Shown here piece by piece: positions 52,270 to 61,644 of a stretch of 64,000 bases of DNA. The stretch is taken from NCBI RefSeq assembly GCF_900143005.1, contig NZ_FRCS01000010.1, forward strand, positions 186,001-250,000, in the 5' to 3' direction. The notes under the pieces were generated by a model. It did not search any database, had not been told where the DNA came from, and saw nothing but the letters and a program-made list of their open reading frames with translations. Both the position numbers and the translations under genes were made by a program. The stretch is from Cryptosporangium aurantiacum. Lineage in GTDB: Bacteria; Actinomycetota; Actinomycetes; Mycobacteriales; Cryptosporangiaceae. Position 1 is the stretch's first letter; each line of letters begins with the position of its first letter.

Positions 52270-52503
52270 GTGAAACTCACGTTCCGCGGCACCAATAGTT
52301 CGAGCGGATCCTGTCCGTCCGTCTACGAAACCGACCGCGGCACCCTGGTGATCCAGGGCTGGCGGGTCACCGATACCGAGGCCATCGCCGCACTCATCGA
52401 GCGGGGCCTCCCGGCGCACGAAACCGCGGTCGAAATCCCGATGGAGCTTCTCGGGTACTTCCCTTCGGACCGCGGTTTGGGGGCGTCGCCCGCCCGAAAG
52501 TGA
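52270..52503 (+). CDS. Small conserved protein upstream of XRE/DUF5753 gene
   Basis: A 77-residue protein: VKLTFRGTNSSSGSCPSVYE, TDRGTLVIQGWRVTDTEAIAAL, ETAVEIPMELLGYF. Such proteins regularly accompany XRE-DUF5753 regulators in actinomycetes, as this one does. GTG 52270 with GGGGGGAT ahead is preferred over GTG 52249. Confidence 0.7.
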   Translation: MKLTFRGTNSSSGSCPSVYETDRGTLVIQGWRVTDTEAIAALIERGLPAHETAVEIPMELLGYFPSDRGLGASPARK

Positions 52504-52629
52504 TACGCCAGAAGACCCCTGGGACGAGCATCGACCACTGAGGACGGTGCGGTCGCCAAAGGCGGTGGTCGGTGTCCGGGCGCGAGGGCCCCGACCGTTA
52601 CCCTCGTGCCAGGAGGGAAGACCGGTTAC

Positions 52630-53469
52630 GTGGCCAAACCCCATGACGCTCTGCGCGTTTTCGGACTGCAATTGCGCCAGGTGCGCGAGGACGCCGGCCT
52701 GACCGGGCGGGCGGTCGCCGACCGTACCGGCTGGCCGCACTCCAAGGTGTCCAAGTTGGAGCGTGGACAGCAGACAGCTACCCAGGCCGATGTGGACGCC
52801 TGGGTGCAGGCGACCGGCGCGGACGCCGAGGACGCCCAGCGGCTGCAGGTGGCGCTTCGGCAGGCCCGGATGGAGTACACCGAGTGGCGCCAACGGCTGT
52901 CGACCGGGACGCGCGCACGTCAGCTCCAGCGCCGCGAGGCGGAGGCTGAGGCGACGTTGATCCGGGCGTTCGAGCCCGGCGTCTTTCCCGGGCTGCTGCA
53001 AACCGCGGACTACGCGCGGGCGGTATTCCAGGGCCTCGTCAGCACCTATCAAGTCGCGGACGACGTCGAGGAGGGCGTGCGAGCCCGGCTCAGTAGGCAG
53101 GACCTGCTGCATCAACCGGGTCGGCGGTACCACTTCATTCTGGCCGAGGCGGCGTTCTACTGCCGGATGGCCGATTCGGCCGTGATGCGGGCGCAACTCG
53201 AACGCTTACTCACGGTGGCTCGGCTACCGGCCGTCGACCTGGCGGTGGTGCCGCTCGGTGCGCGGTGGCCGGTCGGTCCGCTGAACGGGTTCTGGATCTT
53301 CGATCGGGATTACGCGTTGGTGGAGACGCTCGGCGCGGAGTTGACTCTGCGTGAGCCCGCTGAGATCGCGGTCTACGAGCGGATCTTCGACGTGTTCTCT
53401 CGCCTGGCCGTGCGTGGGGCGGCAGCTACCGACCTGATTCTCGGCGCCACCCGCCGGTACGTAGGGTGA
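52630..53469 (+). CDS. XRE family regulator with DUF5753 domain
   Basis: A 279-residue regulator. The helix-turn-helix is FGLQLRQVREDAGLTGRAVA, then DRTGWPHSKVSKLERGQQTA. DUF5753 shows EATLIRAFEPGVFPGLLQTADYARA, ILAEAAFYCRMADSAVMRAQL and PAVDLAVVPLGARWPVGP. GTG 52630 has AGGAGGGAAG ahead at about 10 nt. The 77-residue gene lies just upstream and is its likely partner; no DUF397 gene follows, unlike the other XRE gene at 34.7 kb. Confidence 0.87.
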   Translation: MAKPHDALRVFGLQLRQVREDAGLTGRAVADRTGWPHSKVSKLERGQQTATQADVDAWVQATGADAEDAQRLQVALRQARMEYTEWRQRLSTGTRARQLQRREAEAEATLIRAFEPGVFPGLLQTADYARAVFQGLVSTYQVADDVEEGVRARLSRQDLLHQPGRRYHFILAEAAFYCRMADSAVMRAQLERLLTVARLPAVDLAVVPLGARWPVGPLNGFWIFDRDYALVETLGAELTLREPAEIAVYERIFDVFSRLAVRGAAATDLILGATRRYVG

Positions 53470-53600
53470 CGTCGGCGTCCTGATATTCGGCCATCACCAC
53501 CCCAGATCGTCGCGCTAGTGGCCGACGGTCCGTATTCTGGGCGCTTCTCGGGGGATACGAACGCTTCCGAGTGACGCCAGTGTGACCACGGGGAACGGTG

Positions 53601-55625
53601 ATGACCCAGTATCCGGCCGGCGGCGGCCAACCGAGCGAAGGCGAGAATCCGGGAGCGCAACCGAATCCATCGGCGGGAGAGCCCGGCTGGACACTTCCAC
53701 CGGAGCAATCGCCGAGCGGACCGCCGGCTCCGAGCCAGTCGTCCGGGCCACCGCAAGGCGGCTTACCACCGGGGCAGGCTTACGGTGGGTATCCGCAGGG
53801 TGGCTACTCGCAGTATCCACCGGGGCAACCGCAGTACGGTCAACAACCGCCCCAGTTCGGGCAGCAGCCTCCGCAGTACGGCCAGCAGCCCCCGCAGTAC
53901 GGCCAGCAGCCCCCGCAGTACGGCCAGCAGCCCGAGTACGGGCAGCAGCCGCAGTACGGGCAACCCCAGCACGGCCAGCCGGAATACGGGCAGCAGCCCC
54001 AGCAGTACGGCGAGCAGCCCCAGCAGTACGGGCAGCAACCTCCGCAGTACGGGCAGCAGCCCCCGGAGTACGGCCAGCAGCCACAATTCGAGCAGCCCCA
54101 GCAGTTCGGACAGCAGCCTCCCCAGTACGGGCAGCCTCCTCAGTACGGCCAGCAGCCCGAGCACGGGCAGCAGCCCCCGCAGTACGGCCAGCAGCCCGAG
54201 CACGGGCAGCAGCCCCCGCAGTACGGCCAGCAGCCCGAGCACGGGCAGCAGCCCCCGCAGTACGGCCAGCAGCCCGAGTACGGGCAGCCCCAGTACGGCC
54301 AGGCGGAATACGGCCAGCAGCCGCAGTACGAGCAGCCTCAGCAGTACGGCCAGCAGCCGCAGCAGTTCGGCCAGGAGTACCAGCAGTACGGCGAGCAGGC
54401 CTACGGGCAGGAGTACGCCGCACCACCGCCCGAGACGCCGAAGAAGCGCCGGTCCCTGGTCGGCATCGCGTTGGTCGTCGTTCTGGCACTGGTGGTCATC
54501 GGCGGCGGTGGCACCGCCGCCTGGGCCATGCTCAAGGACGACGAGAAGCCGGACACCGCCAAGCAGCCGGTGGCCGCGAAGTGTGCCAGCGCGACGATCG
54601 CGGTTCTCGGTGATACCGGCGGGGACGCGGACTCCGAGGGTGAGGCGGCGATCGCGATCGCGAACCTCGCGGCAGAGGAGTTCCACGCCAAGAACCCGGA
54701 CTGCACGGTCGCCGTCCGCGCGTTCGACAGCGGCGGCGAGAAGGACAAGGCCAAGCTGCAGGCCGACAAGATCATCAAGGACAAGTCGATCCTCGGCGTC
54801 ATCGGGCCGCTGTACGGAAACGAGGCGCGAGAAGTCTCGCCGATCCTCGACAAGGCCGGCGTCCCGATGGTGAACCCGACGGTCTCCACGGTGTCCCTCG
54901 GGGAACAGGGCATGAAGAGCTTCCACCGCACCGTGGGCACCGACGCCGACACCGGCGTCGCGATGGCGAAGTACATCAAGAGCGCCGACCCTGCGGCGAA
55001 GGCATTCATCATCGACGACGGCAGCCCGTTCCCCAAGGCCGCCGCAGCCGCTGCCAAGAAGGCGCTGGGAACCCTGGTCGTGGACAACGCGACGATCAAG
55101 CAGGGCCAGACCGATTTCAACCTGCTGGCCTCGACGATCGTCGACTCGGGGGCGACCGTGATCGCGTTCGCCGGCTTCTCCGCGGAGGCAGCGGGGATCC
55201 GGAACGCGGTCAACGCGAAGGGCGGCAGCGCGATCGACTTCGTGGCGGGCCCGGGCCTGCTCGACTCGATCTACGTCACCGAGACGGGCGAGGCGGGCAA
55301 GGACACGATCGTGGTCTGCGCCTGCGTGCCGGGGACCGGTCTGCCGGAGGAGTTCCGGACGAAGGTCGAGTCGAAGACGACGACCAGCCCGTCGGTGTAC
55401 ACGGGTGAGACGTACGACGCCGCGACCGCGCTGATCTCCGCGTTCGGGGCGGGGACGGGCAGCCGCACCCGGGCGGAGGTCAACAAGTTCCTCGACAAGT
55501 ACTCCGCCAAGGGGGTCACCGGCCCGATCGCGTTCGAGGCGGGCGGTGACCTCAAGGGCACCCCACCCGAGTGGTACTTCGTCTCGGGCACGGACGGCTT
55601 CTTCGGGAAGAGCCGCGTGCAGTAG
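53601..55625 (+). CDS. Membrane-anchored ABC-type solute-binding protein with Gln-rich tail
   Basis: A 674-residue protein. Residues ~60-265 are a low-complexity run of QYGQQPP/QPEHGQQPP repeats. A membrane helix follows (about 284-308, RSLVGIALVVVLALVVIGGG), then a Leu/Ile/Val-binding-protein-type periplasmic domain (330-674): CASATIAVLGDTGG, SILGVIGPLYGNEAREVSPI, VPMVNPTVST and KAFIIDDGSP. The tail is thus inside, the binding domain outside and uncleaved. ATG 53601 (after GTG 53598) is used. No permease genes are nearby, so it may sense rather than transport. Confidence 0.8.
   Translation: MTQYPAGGGQPSEGENPGAQPNPSAGEPGWTLPPEQSPSGPPAPSQSSGPPQGGLPPGQAYGGYPQGGYSQYPPGQPQYGQQPPQFGQQPPQYGQQPPQYGQQPPQYGQQPEYGQQPQYGQPQHGQPEYGQQPQQYGEQPQQYGQQPPQYGQQPPEYGQQPQFEQPQQFGQQPPQYGQPPQYGQQPEHGQQPPQYGQQPEHGQQPPQYGQQPEHGQQPPQYGQQPEYGQPQYGQAEYGQQPQYEQPQQYGQQPQQFGQEYQQYGEQAYGQEYAAPPPETPKKRRSLVGIALVVVLALVVIGGGGTAAWAMLKDDEKPDTAKQPVAAKCASATIAVLGDTGGDADSEGEAAIAIANLAAEEFHAKNPDCTVAVRAFDSGGEKDKAKLQADKIIKDKSILGVIGPLYGNEAREVSPILDKAGVPMVNPTVSTVSLGEQGMKSFHRTVGTDADTGVAMAKYIKSADPAAKAFIIDDGSPFPKAAAAAAKKALGTLVVDNATIKQGQTDFNLLASTIVDSGATVIAFAGFSAEAAGIRNAVNAKGGSAIDFVAGPGLLDSIYVTETGEAGKDTIVVCACVPGTGLPEEFRTKVESKTTTSPSVYTGETYDAATALISAFGAGTGSRTRAEVNKFLDKYSAKGVTGPIAFEAGGDLKGTPPEWYFVSGTDGFFGKSRVQ
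54150..54266 (+). repeat. 39-bp exact tandem repeat, three copies
   Basis: Three identical consecutive 39-bp units (54150-54188, 54189-54227, 54228-54266) encode QQPEHGQQPPQYG-type blocks inside the tail of the solute-binding protein. Shorter 21-bp versions occur at about 53,870-53,935. Copy number may vary between strains by slippage or recombination. Confidence 0.85.
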
Positions 55626-56160
55626 CGCCTGTTCGCGCACGAACCGGCCGCCGCGTCCCTCGGGGTGCGGCGGCCGTTTGCTGTCCCCGGCCGGCGAGTA
55701 AAGGCGATGTGCACTCGCTTTTCCGCCGCCGAAACGCGAATCGCGCTCGGGGAAATTCTTGTTTCTCGGCGATCCGAGTGGGAATTTGAGAATTGAAATT
55801 CCCGCTCGTCGAACAAGTGTTCGGTGAGCGGTCGGGGGTTGCGAACGGAACTCGGGAAACCCCCTAAAGGTAGGGGTGCGGCCGGGGTTGCTCGCATTCG
55901 ATCTACTCCGTTATGTTTTTTCCGGTCTGACAGCGGGAGAGATTCCGCCGCAGATTCCTGTCCATGGCGACCCGTCGATGGCCACGCGGAACAGCATCAA
56001 CAGATCCTTCTGCCGGTCAGTGCACTGCTTCATCGTGTCCGGACGTCTTTGGTGAAGCGTTGAACTCGGTCGGTGGGCTTCCCTGTGCGAGACAGCGGAA
56101 GTCGGATCCATCTCCGAAGCCTGATGACGTTCGCCAACTTATCGAAAGGGAATTGCACGC
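55626..56160. other. Non-coding region between solute-binding and secreted-protein genes
   Basis: About 535 bp without a convincing gene. A terminator lies at its left end (listed separately). The middle (55,720-55,930) is AT-richer than average, with short A/T tracts. The right end has GAAAGGGAA as the ribosome-binding site of the next gene. Probably the promoter region of the secreted pair. Confidence 0.5.
55645..55676 (+). terminator. Intrinsic terminator after solute-binding protein gene
   Basis: CGGCCGCCGC (55645-55654) and GCGGCGGCCG (55667-55676) form a perfect 10-bp stem with a 12-nt loop, followed by TTTG, 20 bp after the stop. Confidence 0.75.
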
Positions 56161-56469
56161 ATGAACGTGTGGATTCGCCGTACCACTGGTGTCGTCATGA
56201 TCTCCGCCGGCCTGGTTGCCGCCGCGTCGACCGCTGCTGCGGCCGCGCCCGGCGACGACAACCGCGACTACCGCCAGCGCTGGTCGTACAACCAGCAGGC
56301 CAGCAGCAGCGCGACCAGCAACGCGACGTTCAACAACACCACGAACCAGAAGGGCTACATCCCGATCAACGTGACGGCCGGGAACGTGGTCGCCAGCGAG
56401 GCGAACGCCACCACCTGGCAGAAGGGCTCCGAGTTCGAGGACAACTTCTGGGGCAACTACTTCGACTGA
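56161..56469 (+). CDS. Small secreted protein A (paralogue pair)
   Basis: A 102-residue exported protein. The signal peptide MNVWIRRTTGVVMISAGLVA runs to about AAAAA, residue 28. The mature ~70 residues are rich in Asn/Thr/Ser and carry FNNTTNQKGYIPINVTAGN followed by ATTWQKGSEF. ATG 56161 has GAAAGGGAA ahead. The next gene encodes a clear paralogue with the same signal and motif, so this is a duplicated family. No known family recognised; a surface or matrix protein is possible. Confidence 0.75.
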   Translation: MNVWIRRTTGVVMISAGLVAAASTAAAAAPGDDNRDYRQRWSYNQQASSSATSNATFNNTTNQKGYIPINVTAGNVVASEANATTWQKGSEFEDNFWGNYFD

Positions 56470-56625
56470 TGACCTCGCGGCCTGTTCGAGGCTGCCTAGT
56501 TGTCGGTAGACCCGTTGACGGGGGTGCAAGGTGCTGGTTCGGCGTTGCCCGGTATTCCAGCCCAGCGGTCACCGGCGATAGTGCGCGTTGATCGTTATTC
56601 TTCTTGTTACCGAGAAAGGGAAACT

Positions 56626-56922
56626 GTGAATACTTGGGTTCGTCGTGGAGCTGGCGTCGTCATTCTGTCTGCCGGTCTTGTTGCGGCAGGTTCGACAGCC
56701 GCGCAGGCGGATGACGAGGTCGCCGGCTTCAATTACCGCGAGTACGCCAGCAGCTCCGCCGGCGTTGGCAACGTCTTCAACAACACCACCAACCAGACTG
56801 CGGGACTGATCGCGGTCAACGTCACCGCAGGCAACCTGCAGCTCGGAAACGCGCAAGCGACGACCGAGCAGCTGGGGTCGGCGTTCACGGGGAACCGGTT
56901 CGGTTGGTTCCGCGGTCGGTGA
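56626..56922 (+). CDS. Small secreted protein B (paralogue pair)
   Basis: A 98-residue exported protein like the preceding one. The signal peptide is MNTWVRRGAGVVILSAGLVA, ending near AQA. The mature part has VFNNTTNQTAGLIAVNVTAGN and ATTEQLGSAF. Shared with protein A: FNNTTNQ, NVTAGN, ATT and a closing GSxF. GTG 56626 has AAAGGGAAA ahead. The pair differs most at the C-terminus (WFRGR here, NYFD in A). A strong hairpin follows. Confidence 0.75.
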   Translation: MNTWVRRGAGVVILSAGLVAAGSTAAQADDEVAGFNYREYASSSAGVGNVFNNTTNQTAGLIAVNVTAGNLQLGNAQATTEQLGSAFTGNRFGWFRGR

Positions 56923-56936
56923 GTTGAGAGTTGCAC

Positions 56937-56973
56937 CGGATCCCCGCTCCGCAGCCCGCGGAGCGGGGATCCG
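56937..56973. terminator. Strong hairpin between convergent genes
   Basis: A perfect 16-bp stem, CGGATCCCCGCTCCGC (56937-56952) with GCGGAGCGGGGATCCG (56958-56973) and a 5-nt loop. It lies 15 bp after secreted protein B and just before the convergent NmrA-like gene's end. No T run, but the stem is very strong and could serve both directions. Confidence 0.75.
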
Positions 56974-56978
56974 CGCGT

Positions 56979-57611
56979 TCAGTGGGCGACCGTGACCGTG
57001 CGGCCGGCGGTCTCCGCGCGGCTGATCAGCGAGAGCAGGCAATCGGCGACGTCGGCCCGCGCGACCGTGTAGCCGCGTCGCACGCCGTCGTAGCCGGTGC
57101 GGTACTGGCCGGTGTGCGGTCCGTCGGTCAACCGCGGCGGCCGGACGATCGTCCAGTCCAGGCCGCTCTCCCGGATGATCGACTCCATCGCTCGGGTGTC
57201 CGCAAAAGTGTTCCGGAGCACTACTCCCAACAGCGGTTTCACCGCGCGCCGCGTCACCAGGTCGTCGCTCTTCTCGATGAAGGCCCCGGCGGCGCTGACG
57301 ACCAGGACCCGGCGCAGTCCGACCTCGGTCGCCGCCGCCACCAAGGAACGCGCGCCGTCGGTGCAGATCGTCGTCGGCCCTCGCTCCCGGGTGCCCAGCG
57401 TGGAGATCACCGCATCGCGGCCGGCCACGAGCGGCGCGAGCTGACCCGCATCCAGCACGTCGGTCCGGACCACGTCCAGCCGGGGATGGGCCGGGGCCGA
57501 CAGCCGGGCCGGATCGCGGACCAGCGCGGTGACCTCGTCTCCGTCTTTCAGCGCCTGGCTGACGACCTGGGTGCCGATGCCGCCGGTGGCGCCGATCACG
57601 GTGATTTTCAT
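56979..57611 (-). CDS. NAD(P)-dependent oxidoreductase, NmrA/SDR-type
   Basis: A 210-residue Rossmann-fold protein: MKITVIGATGGIGTQVVSQA with the GxxGxxG nucleotide motif, VRTDVLDAGQLAPLVAGRD, VISTLGTRERG, VLVVSAAGAF and DWTIVRPPRLTDG. It belongs to the atypical SDR/NmrA-like group (NAD(P)H-binding, often regulatory or reductase). ATG 57611 with GGGAGGG ahead is chosen over the upstream in-frame start. It is divergent from the TetR gene over a perfect palindrome. Confidence 0.85.
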   Translation of the reverse strand: MKITVIGATGGIGTQVVSQALKDGDEVTALVRDPARLSAPAHPRLDVVRTDVLDAGQLAPLVAGRDAVISTLGTRERGPTTICTDGARSLVAAATEVGLRRVLVVSAAGAFIEKSDDLVTRRAVKPLLGVVLRNTFADTRAMESIIRESGLDWTIVRPPRLTDGPHTGQYRTGYDGVRRGYTVARADVADCLLSLISRAETAGRTVTVAH

Positions 57612-57624
57612 GCCCACCCTCCCT

Positions 57625-57646
57625 GGTTGGTGAGTACTCACCAACC
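57625..57646. promoter_or_regulatory. Perfect 22-bp TetR operator
   Basis: Arms GGTTGGTGAGT (57625-57635) and ACTCACCAACC (57636-57646) abut with no spacer, a perfect 22-bp palindrome. It lies between the NmrA-like gene (start 57611) and the TetR gene (start 57671), overlapping both promoters. Confidence 0.85.
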
Positions 57647-57670
57647 TAGACTGACGACGCAGCCACGCCG

Positions 57671-58267
57671 ATGTCAAGGGAGAGCGCGCTGAGCACCCGA
57701 GACCGAATCCTCGACGCCGCAGCAGCCGTCATGCGGGAACGCGGCATGGCGCATGCGACCACCAAGGAGATCGCCAAAGCCGCCGGCCTCTCCGAGGCGG
57801 CGCTCTACAAGCACTTCACGGACAAGACCGAGCTGTTCGTCCGCGTGCTCGCCGAGCGGTTGCCCCGGTTCCTGCCCACGATCGAGACGCTGGACGTCGA
57901 GGCGGGAACCGTCGTCGACAACCTGCGAACGGTCGCCGAGGCAGCGATCACGTTCTACGCCGACAGCTTCCCGATCTCGGTGTCGATCTTCGCCGAGCCG
58001 AAGGTGCTCCACGCCCATCGAGCCGCTCTCCGGCGTACCGGAGCCGGTCCGCACAAAGCCAACGAGGCGCTGGCCGAGTACCTCGCCGCGGAGAAGGAAC
58101 GCGGCCGGATCCACGCGGACGCCGACCCGTCGTCGTTGGCCGCCCTGGTGTTGGGCGCGTGCTTCCAGCACGCGTTCCTGCATCAATTCGCAGACGACGA
58201 GCAGGTGGACGCCGCCGGGGCAGCCGACCGTCTCATCACCGCGCTGGCGCCGGCGCTGCTGCCCTGA
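57671..58267 (+). CDS. TetR family transcriptional regulator
   Basis: A 198-residue TetR: LSTRDRILDAAAAVMRERGMA, then HATTKEIAKAAGLSEAALYKHF, with the helix-turn-helix in residues ~15-60 and an all-helical C-terminal domain. ATG 57671 is the first start. It is divergent from the NmrA-like reductase over a 22-bp perfect palindrome and almost surely represses that gene and itself. Confidence 0.87.
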   Translation: MSRESALSTRDRILDAAAAVMRERGMAHATTKEIAKAAGLSEAALYKHFTDKTELFVRVLAERLPRFLPTIETLDVEAGTVVDNLRTVAEAAITFYADSFPISVSIFAEPKVLHAHRAALRRTGAGPHKANEALAEYLAAEKERGRIHADADPSSLAALVLGACFQHAFLHQFADDEQVDAAGAADRLITALAPALLP

Positions 58268-58453
58268 GCGCCGACCGTCGCGGACCGGAACGATCGTCGG
58301 TTAGTCGTCCGGAGGGACCACTGAGCAGCGTCGATACGCACCGCGACGCGCCGGGTGTGGCCCGTGCAACCGGCGGTCGTGCCGGTTCGCCCGGGAACGC
58401 TCGGTACGCTGAATCGCTGGAAACGCAGCATCCCGCCACTGGTTGGAGTATCC

Positions 58454-58714
58454 GTGCCCGCGTCGACCCGCGTCGTCGTCGATGTCATGCTCAAGCCCGA
58501 AATCCTCGACCCGCAGGGCCAGGCCATCGCCAACGCCCTGCCCACCCTCGGGTTCTCTTCGATCGCCGCTGTCCGGCAGGGCAAGCGCTTCGAGGTCGAA
58601 CTCGCCGGTGAGGCCACCGAAGAGGCTCTGGACGAGGTGCGCCGCGCTGCCGCGACGCTGCTCGCCAACCCGGTGATCGAGGACTTCGAGGTCCGTGTCG
58701 AGGTTGCGCAGTGA
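58454..58714 (+). CDS. purS: Phosphoribosylformylglycinamidine synthase subunit PurS
   Basis: An 86-residue protein: [55 protein letters not shown]. This is the full-length small subunit of the three-part FGAM synthase, bridging PurQ and PurL and helping ammonia pass. GTG 58454 is the conserved start. It is followed by purQ, whose GTG overlaps the purS stop (GTGA). Confidence 0.93.
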   Translation: MPASTRVVVDVMLKPEILDPQGQAIANALPTLGFSSIAAVRQGKRFEVELAGEATEEALDEVRRAAATLLANPVIEDFEVRVEVAQ

Positions 58715-59385
58715 GCCCTCGGATCGGAGTCATCACCTTTCCCGGTTCGCTCGACGACCGGGACGCGCTGCGCGCGGTCAAGCTGGCCGGCGGTGAGCCG
58801 GTTTCCCTCTGGCACGCGGACGCCGACCTGCGCGGCGTCGACGCGGTGATCCTGCCCGGCGGCTTCTCGTACGGCGACTACCTGCGCTGCGGCGCGATCG
58901 CCCGGTTCGCACCGGCGATGAACACGCTCGTTGACGCGGCCAAGGGCGGCCTGCCGGTGCTCGGCATCTGCAACGGCTTCCAGGTGCTCTGCGAGTCGCA
59001 CCTGCTGCCCGGTGCGCTTCGCCGCAACCACCACCTGCACTTCCGCAACCGCGACCAGAAGCTGCGGATCGAGTCCACCTCCACCCGCTGGACGCAGGAC
59101 TACCAGGAGGGCGAGGAGATCCTCATCCCGCTGAAGAGCGGTGAGGGTGCCTACATCGCCGACGAGAAGACGCTCGACGCGCTGGAGGCCGAGGGCCGGG
59201 TGATCGCCCGTTACGTCGGTAACCCGAACGGCTCGCTGCGCGACATCGCCGGCATCAGCAACGAGGCCGGGAACGTCGTCGGGCTGATGCCGCACCCGGA
59301 GCACGCGATCGAGGCACTGACCGGTCCGTCCACCGACGGGCTCGGCTTTTTCACTTCCGTGATCCGAGCGCTGGTGCCCGCGTGA
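58711..59385 (+). CDS. purQ: Phosphoribosylformylglycinamidine synthase subunit PurQ (glutaminase)
   Basis: A 224-residue class I glutamine amidotransferase. The nucleophile is Cys87 in [11 protein letters not shown], and the other triad members are His195 and Glu197 in LMPHPEH. It hydrolyses glutamine and passes ammonia to PurL. It overlaps purS on one side and purL on the other by 4 bp each, so the three are translationally coupled. Confidence 0.95.
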   Translation: MSPRIGVITFPGSLDDRDALRAVKLAGGEPVSLWHADADLRGVDAVILPGGFSYGDYLRCGAIARFAPAMNTLVDAAKGGLPVLGICNGFQVLCESHLLPGALRRNHHLHFRNRDQKLRIESTSTRWTQDYQEGEEILIPLKSGEGAYIADEKTLDALEAEGRVIARYVGNPNGSLRDIAGISNEAGNVVGLMPHPEHAIEALTGPSTDGLGFFTSVIRALVPA

Positions 59386-61634
59386 CCGACACCGTTTCCC
59401 AGGCCCAACAGTCCCCGGACGCCGAGCAGCCCTACCTCGAGCTCGGTCTCAAGGACGACGAGTACGCCCGAATCCGCGAGGTACTCGGCCGCCGGCCCAC
59501 CCAGACCGAGCTCGCGATGTACTCGATCATGTGGAGCGAGCACTGCTCCTACAAGTCGAGCAAGGTGCACCTCCGGCAGTTCGGCGAGAAGGCCCCGAAG
59601 ACCGACGCGCTGCTCGTCGGCATGGGGGAGAACGCCGGGGTGGTCGACGTCGGCGGCGGTCTCGCCGTCACGTTCAAGGTCGAGAGCCACAACCACCCGA
59701 GCTTCGTCGAGCCGTACCAGGGCGCGGCGACCGGCGTCGGCGGCATCGTCCGCGACATCCTGACGATGGGTGCCCGCCCGATCGCGGTGATGGACCCGCT
59801 GCGCTTCGGCGCGCCGGACCACCCCGACACCGCTCGCGTGCTGCCCGGCATCGTCGCGGGCGTCGGCGGCTACGGGAACTGCCTCGGCTTGCCGAACATC
59901 GGCGGCGAGGTCGTGTTCGACCCGTGCTACCAGGGCAACCCGCTGGTCAACGCGCTCTGCGTCGGCGTGATGCCGCACGACCGGATCCAGCTGTCGGCCG
60001 CGCGCGGAGTGGGCAACGTCGTCGTTCTGCTCGGCGCGAAGACCGGCCGGGACGGCATCGGCGGCGTCTCGGTGCTGGCCAGCGCCACATTCGAGGAGGG
60101 CGCCGAGACCCGGCGCCCGTCGGTGCAGGTCGGCGACCCGTTCGCGGAGAAGCTGCTGATCGAGTCCTGCCTGGAGATGTTCGACCGCAAGCTGGTCGTC
60201 GGCATCCAGGACCTCGGGGGCGCCGGCTTGACCTGCGCCACCACCGAGACCGCTGCGGCCGGTAAGTCCGGGATGCGGGTGTGGCTCGAGCGGGTTCCGC
60301 TGCGCGAGCCGTCGATGGAGCCGCACGAGATCCTCGCCAGCGAGTCGCAGGAGCGGATGCTCGCGATCGTCGAGCCGTCGAAGCTCGACGAGGTGCTGGC
60401 GCTGGCCGCCAAGTGGGGCGTGATCGCGACCGCGATCGGCGAGGTCACCGAGGGCGACCGTTTGGTGATCACCTGGCACGACGACGTCGTGGTCGATGTT
60501 CCACCGCGAAGCCTGTCGGACGAGGGGCCGGTGTACAACCGTCCGATCGAGCGGCCGGGCGACTTCGACCTGGTGCGCGCCGACCGGGCCGAGACGCTGC
60601 CGCGGCCGAAGACCGGTGACGAGCTGCGCGAGACGCTGCTCAAGCTGGTCGCGAGCCCGAACCTGGCCGACAAGACCTGGGTCACCGAGCAGTACGACCG
60701 GTACGTCCAGGGCAACACCGTGCTGGCCCAGCCCGAGGACGCCGGTGTGATCCGGCTGGACGAGGAGACCGGGCGGGGCATCGCGCTGGCCACCGACGGC
60801 AACGGCCGGTACGCCAAGCTCGACCCGTACGCCGGGGCGCAGCTCGCGCTCGCCGAGGCGTACCGGAACGTGGCGACGACCGGCGCGGCGCCGCTGGCGG
60901 TCACGAACTGCCTCAACTTCGGCAGCCCGGAAGACCCGCACGTGATGTGGCAGTTCCAGCAGGCGGTGACCGGCCTGGCGGACGGGTGCCAGCAGTTGGG
61001 CACTCCGGTGACCGGCGGCAACGTCAGCTTCTACAACCAGACCGGGTCGACGGCGATCCACCCCACGCCGGTCATCGGTGTGCTGGGCGTCTTCGACGAC
61101 GTCGCCCGGCGGACGCCGATCGGCTTCCAGGACGACGGCGAGTCGCTGATCCTGCTCGGGTCGACCGAGGAGGAGCTGTCCGGCTCGGAGTGGGCGTGGG
61201 CTCTGCACGGGCACCTGGGCGGCGTCCCGCCGAAGGTGGACCTCGCGCGGGAGAAGCTGCTCGCCGACATCCTGATCGCGGGATCGCGGGACGGGATGCT
61301 CTCGGCGGCCCACGACCTGTCGGACGGTGGGCTGGCGCAGGCGCTGACCGAGGCGACGCTGCGGTACGGCGTCGGCGCGCGGATCGTCCTGCCGGAGGGC
61401 GCGGACCCGTTCGTCTGGCTGTTCTCCGAGTCGGCCGGGCGGGTGCTGGTGTCGGTGCCGCGTACGGAGGAGCTCCGCTTCACCGACATGTGCACGATGC
61501 GGGCGCTGCCCTGGACCCGGATCGGCGTCGTCGACAAGGTCGGCGGTGCGTTGGAGGTGCAGGGCCAGTTCACGATCCCGCTGGACGAGCTGCGCTCAGC
61601 ATGGACGGGGACTCTGCCGAACCTGTTCGGCTAA
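59382..61634 (+). CDS. purL: Phosphoribosylformylglycinamidine synthase subunit PurL
   Basis: A 750-residue small-type Pur[65 protein letters not shown], and AISC-like repeats of the AIRS fold. It makes FGAM from FGAR, ATP and ammonia, the fourth step of de novo purine synthesis. It is catalytically complete. Its GTG overlaps the purQ stop (GTGA). A strong hairpin follows. Confidence 0.96.
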   Translation: MTDTVSQAQQSPDAEQPYLELGLKDDEYARIREVLGRRPTQTELAMYSIMWSEHCSYKSSKVHLRQFGEKAPKTDALLVGMGENAGVVDVGGGLAVTFKVESHNHPSFVEPYQGAATGVGGIVRDILTMGARPIAVMDPLRFGAPDHPDTARVLPGIVAGVGGYGNCLGLPNIGGEVVFDPCYQGNPLVNALCVGVMPHDRIQLSAARGVGNVVVLLGAKTGRDGIGGVSVLASATFEEGAETRRPSVQVGDPFAEKLLIESCLEMFDRKLVVGIQDLGGAGLTCATTETAAAGKSGMRVWLERVPLREPSMEPHEILASESQERMLAIVEPSKLDEVLALAAKWGVIATAIGEVTEGDRLVITWHDDVVVDVPPRSLSDEGPVYNRPIERPGDFDLVRADRAETLPRPKTGDELRETLLKLVASPNLADKTWVTEQYDRYVQGNTVLAQPEDAGVIRLDEETGRGIALATDGNGRYAKLDPYAGAQLALAEAYRNVATTGAAPLAVTNCLNFGSPEDPHVMWQFQQAVTGLADGCQQLGTPVTGGNVSFYNQTGSTAIHPTPVIGVLGVFDDVARRTPIGFQDDGESLILLGSTEEELSGSEWAWALHGHLGGVPPKVDLAREKLLADILIAGSRDGMLSAAHDLSDGGLAQALTEATLRYGVGARIVLPEGADPFVWLFSESAGRVLVSVPRTEELRFTDMCTMRALPWTRIGVVDKVGGALEVQGQFTIPLDELRSAWTGTLPNLFG

Positions 61635-61644
61635 ATCGGAGCCA

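Noticed and set aside
53860-54400. Possible CRISPR array from regular repeats
   Set aside because: The repeats are in frame, have no unique spacers and encode the Gln/Pro/Tyr tail of the protein.
53763-55640. 625-codon Leu-rich open frame opposite the solute-binding protein
   Set aside because: A by-product of the repeat in the opposite strand (QYGQQPP reads as LAVLRGLL); no start signal.
59211-61313. 700-codon open frame antisense to purL and purQ
   Set aside because: Fully opposite well-recognised pur genes; Arg/Gly/Ala/His-rich shadow composition.
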